Positions 62,984-64,000 of a stretch of 64,000 nt of DNA are shown here, piece by piece (positions within the stretch are counted from its first letter, which is position 1; the number at the start of each line of letters is the position of its first letter). This stretch comes from an uncultured Nioella sp. Its GTDB lineage: Bacteria; Pseudomonadota; Alphaproteobacteria; Rhodobacterales; Rhodobacteraceae. Below the pieces are notes generated by a model, which was not told the DNA's origin, searched no databases, and saw only the letters and a program-made list of their open reading frames with translations. The DNA lies in assembly GCA_947495575.1 (NCBI GenBank), contig CANLZL010000004.1:185272-249271 (forward strand), in the 5' to 3' direction. The position numbers were made by a program, and so were the translations under genes.

Positions 62984-63238
62984 TTAGTTGAGCTGAAGGG
63001 CGCGCAATCTTGCGGCCCGGCGCCTGAGATCGGCTGCGCGCCACTCCAATGTGCGCCCGGCTGCTTCGGCGCCTTGATGCAAGGCAGGCGCATCAGATGA
63101 GGCAATAAGAGGCCCAAGCGGCACCAGAACAGGCCAATCCGCCGTGCGGCTTTGCGCTGTGATAGAAGCATCAAGCTCGGGCGCGCGGGCAGAGCAAGCA
63201 GCGAAAGTCACAAAAATCAAGAAAAGGCAGAAGCGCAT
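62984..63238 (-). CDS. Small lipoprotein
   Basis: An 84-residue protein beginning MRFCLFLIFVTFAACSARAP: a short hydrophobic signal with lipobox-like FAAC, so probably acylated. The remainder (VLVPLGPLIASS..ADLRRRAARLRAL) is unrecognised. The start at 63238 is chosen because the longer frame to 63352 would precede the signal. It is divergent from the TetR regulator. Confidence 0.6.
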   Translation of the reverse strand: MRFCLFLIFVTFAACSARAPELDASITAQSRTADWPVLVPLGPLIASSDAPALHQGAEAAGRTLEWRAADLRRRAARLRALQLN

Positions 63239-63311
63239 TTTGAGCCTGCACAAATAATAGACATCGGGATAAGGATAACGCGAGCCTGCGGGTGGGGTAA
63301 AGCAACTTGCT

Positions 63312-63335
63312 TGAATTGAACATCTGTTCAGTTCA
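63312..63335. promoter_or_regulatory. TetR operator palindrome
   Basis: TGAATTGAACA-TC-TGTTCAGTTCA: 11-base arms with one mismatch, ten bases before the TetR-family ATG. The position suggests autorepression and perhaps shared control with the divergent lipoprotein gene. Confidence 0.75.
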
Positions 63336-63345
63336 CATTGTGCAT

Positions 63346-63927
63346 ATGGCACGCAAACAAGGCTCTCATTCTGATATCACTGGCCCCAAGGTCCGCCAAG
63401 CGGCATTGCGCCTCTTTGCCAGGCATGGCTTTGCTGCTGTGTCCATGCGGGCGATCGCAAAAGAGGTGGGGGTGCAGGCCGGGGCGCTTTATCTCTACAC
63501 GCCCGACAAGCAGGCACTTCTGTTTGACCTGATGCGCGAGCATATGGAGCATCTGCTGGACAGCTGGCAGGTACCAGCGGGGCCGCCCGAGGCGCAACTG
63601 GAAGCCTTTTGTCGCAACCACATCCGTTATCACCTGGACCGGCCAGAGCTGGTATTCATCGCCTATATGGAGCTGCGCAATCTGGAGTCCGAAAACTTCG
63701 CTGTGATCGAAGCGCTGCGCGGGCGCTATGAGGCGCAGCTGACTGGGATTTTACAGGTGGGTCAGCAAGAGGGCGCTTTTGCCGTTCCCGATACCAAACT
63801 GGCCACGTTGGCAATTATTGCGATGCTGACTGGAGTGAATACCTGGTATCGGGAGGGTGGCCGACTACAGCCTGCCGATATCGAAAAGATTTATTGGGAT
63901 ATGGTGCGCAAGGCGGTTTCCCGCTGA
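63346..63927 (+). CDS. TetR-family regulator
   Basis: A 193-residue TetR-family repressor. The N-terminal helix-turn-helix reads KVRQAALRLFARHGFAAVSM, RAIAKEVGVQAGALYLYTPD, followed by KQALLFDLMREHMEHLL; the C-terminal ligand domain is TetR_C-like. ATG chosen at 63346, next to the operator. The longer frame from 63307 would cover the operator. Target genes beyond itself are not visible. Confidence 0.85.
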   Translation: MARKQGSHSDITGPKVRQAALRLFARHGFAAVSMRAIAKEVGVQAGALYLYTPDKQALLFDLMREHMEHLLDSWQVPAGPPEAQLEAFCRNHIRYHLDRPELVFIAYMELRNLESENFAVIEALRGRYEAQLTGILQVGQQEGAFAVPDTKLATLAIIAMLTGVNTWYREGGRLQPADIEKIYWDMVRKAVSR

Positions 63928-64000
63928 CTTCGCCGCGTCGGGTTGTTTGGCGGGTGTCTTTTGCTCGCATTGCCAAGGATTTGGCTGGGGCGCTGTGGGT

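Overview
The window looks like the chromosome of a marine roseobacter-type alphaproteobacterium (Rhodobacteraceae). Protein style, GC-rich codon use, the aerobic (CobG-type) cobalamin pathway, the MHIEPG-type CbiM, and the hom / glpX / recJ neighbourhood all point that way. The species cannot be fixed from sequence alone.

Region 1 (1-7.4 kb): a DctB/DctD-type sensor kinase and sigma-54 activator pair on the minus strand. Divergent from it are a malonyl-CoA synthetase (matB) and a class III CoA transferase, which face a DapA-family aldolase/lyase.

Region 2 (7.4-26.5 kb): a nearly continuous aerobic cobalamin block. A long minus-strand run (DUF1636 gene, cobW, cobN, cobG, cobH, cobI, cobJ, cobL, cobE, cobM, cobB, cobA) sits behind one cobalamin riboswitch. 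A second cobalamin riboswitch controls a stand-alone CbiM-type metal permease followed by cobF. cobK lies backwards inside the run. cobO, two tandem Lin0512-family genes and cobQ are on the plus strand. The set covers uroporphyrinogen III to cobyric acid, but CobS/CobT and the lower-ligand genes are not in the window.

Region 3 (26.5-35 kb): an EamA transporter, a choline-sulfatase with a divergent AraC/GlxA-type regulator, a secreted acidic-repeat protein, and the katG/oxyR divergent pair.

Region 4 (35,055-57,397): an integrative element of about 22 kb inserted in the 3' end of tRNA-Glu(TTC), bounded by a 20-bp direct repeat. It carries a tyrosine integrase at one end. A leftward module runs from the other end: a small HTH protein, a terminase-small-subunit-like protein, small unknowns, a DUF927-type primase/helicase, an iteron array that looks like a replication origin, a lambda gpI-like tail protein, and a lambda/TMP_2-type tape measure protein. 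A serine recombinase and a cargo zone follow (Mrr-type nuclease, IS3-family insertion, trypsin-like protease with a divergent Trypco2-like partner). No capsid, portal, large terminase or lysis gene is seen. This fits a phage satellite (PICI-like) better than a complete prophage, and the tail genes make it unusual. It is the most interesting part of the window.

Region 5 (57.4-64 kb): tRNA-Glu, recJ, glpX, a SAM methyltransferase, hom, a small lipoprotein and a TetR regulator with a clear operator palindrome.
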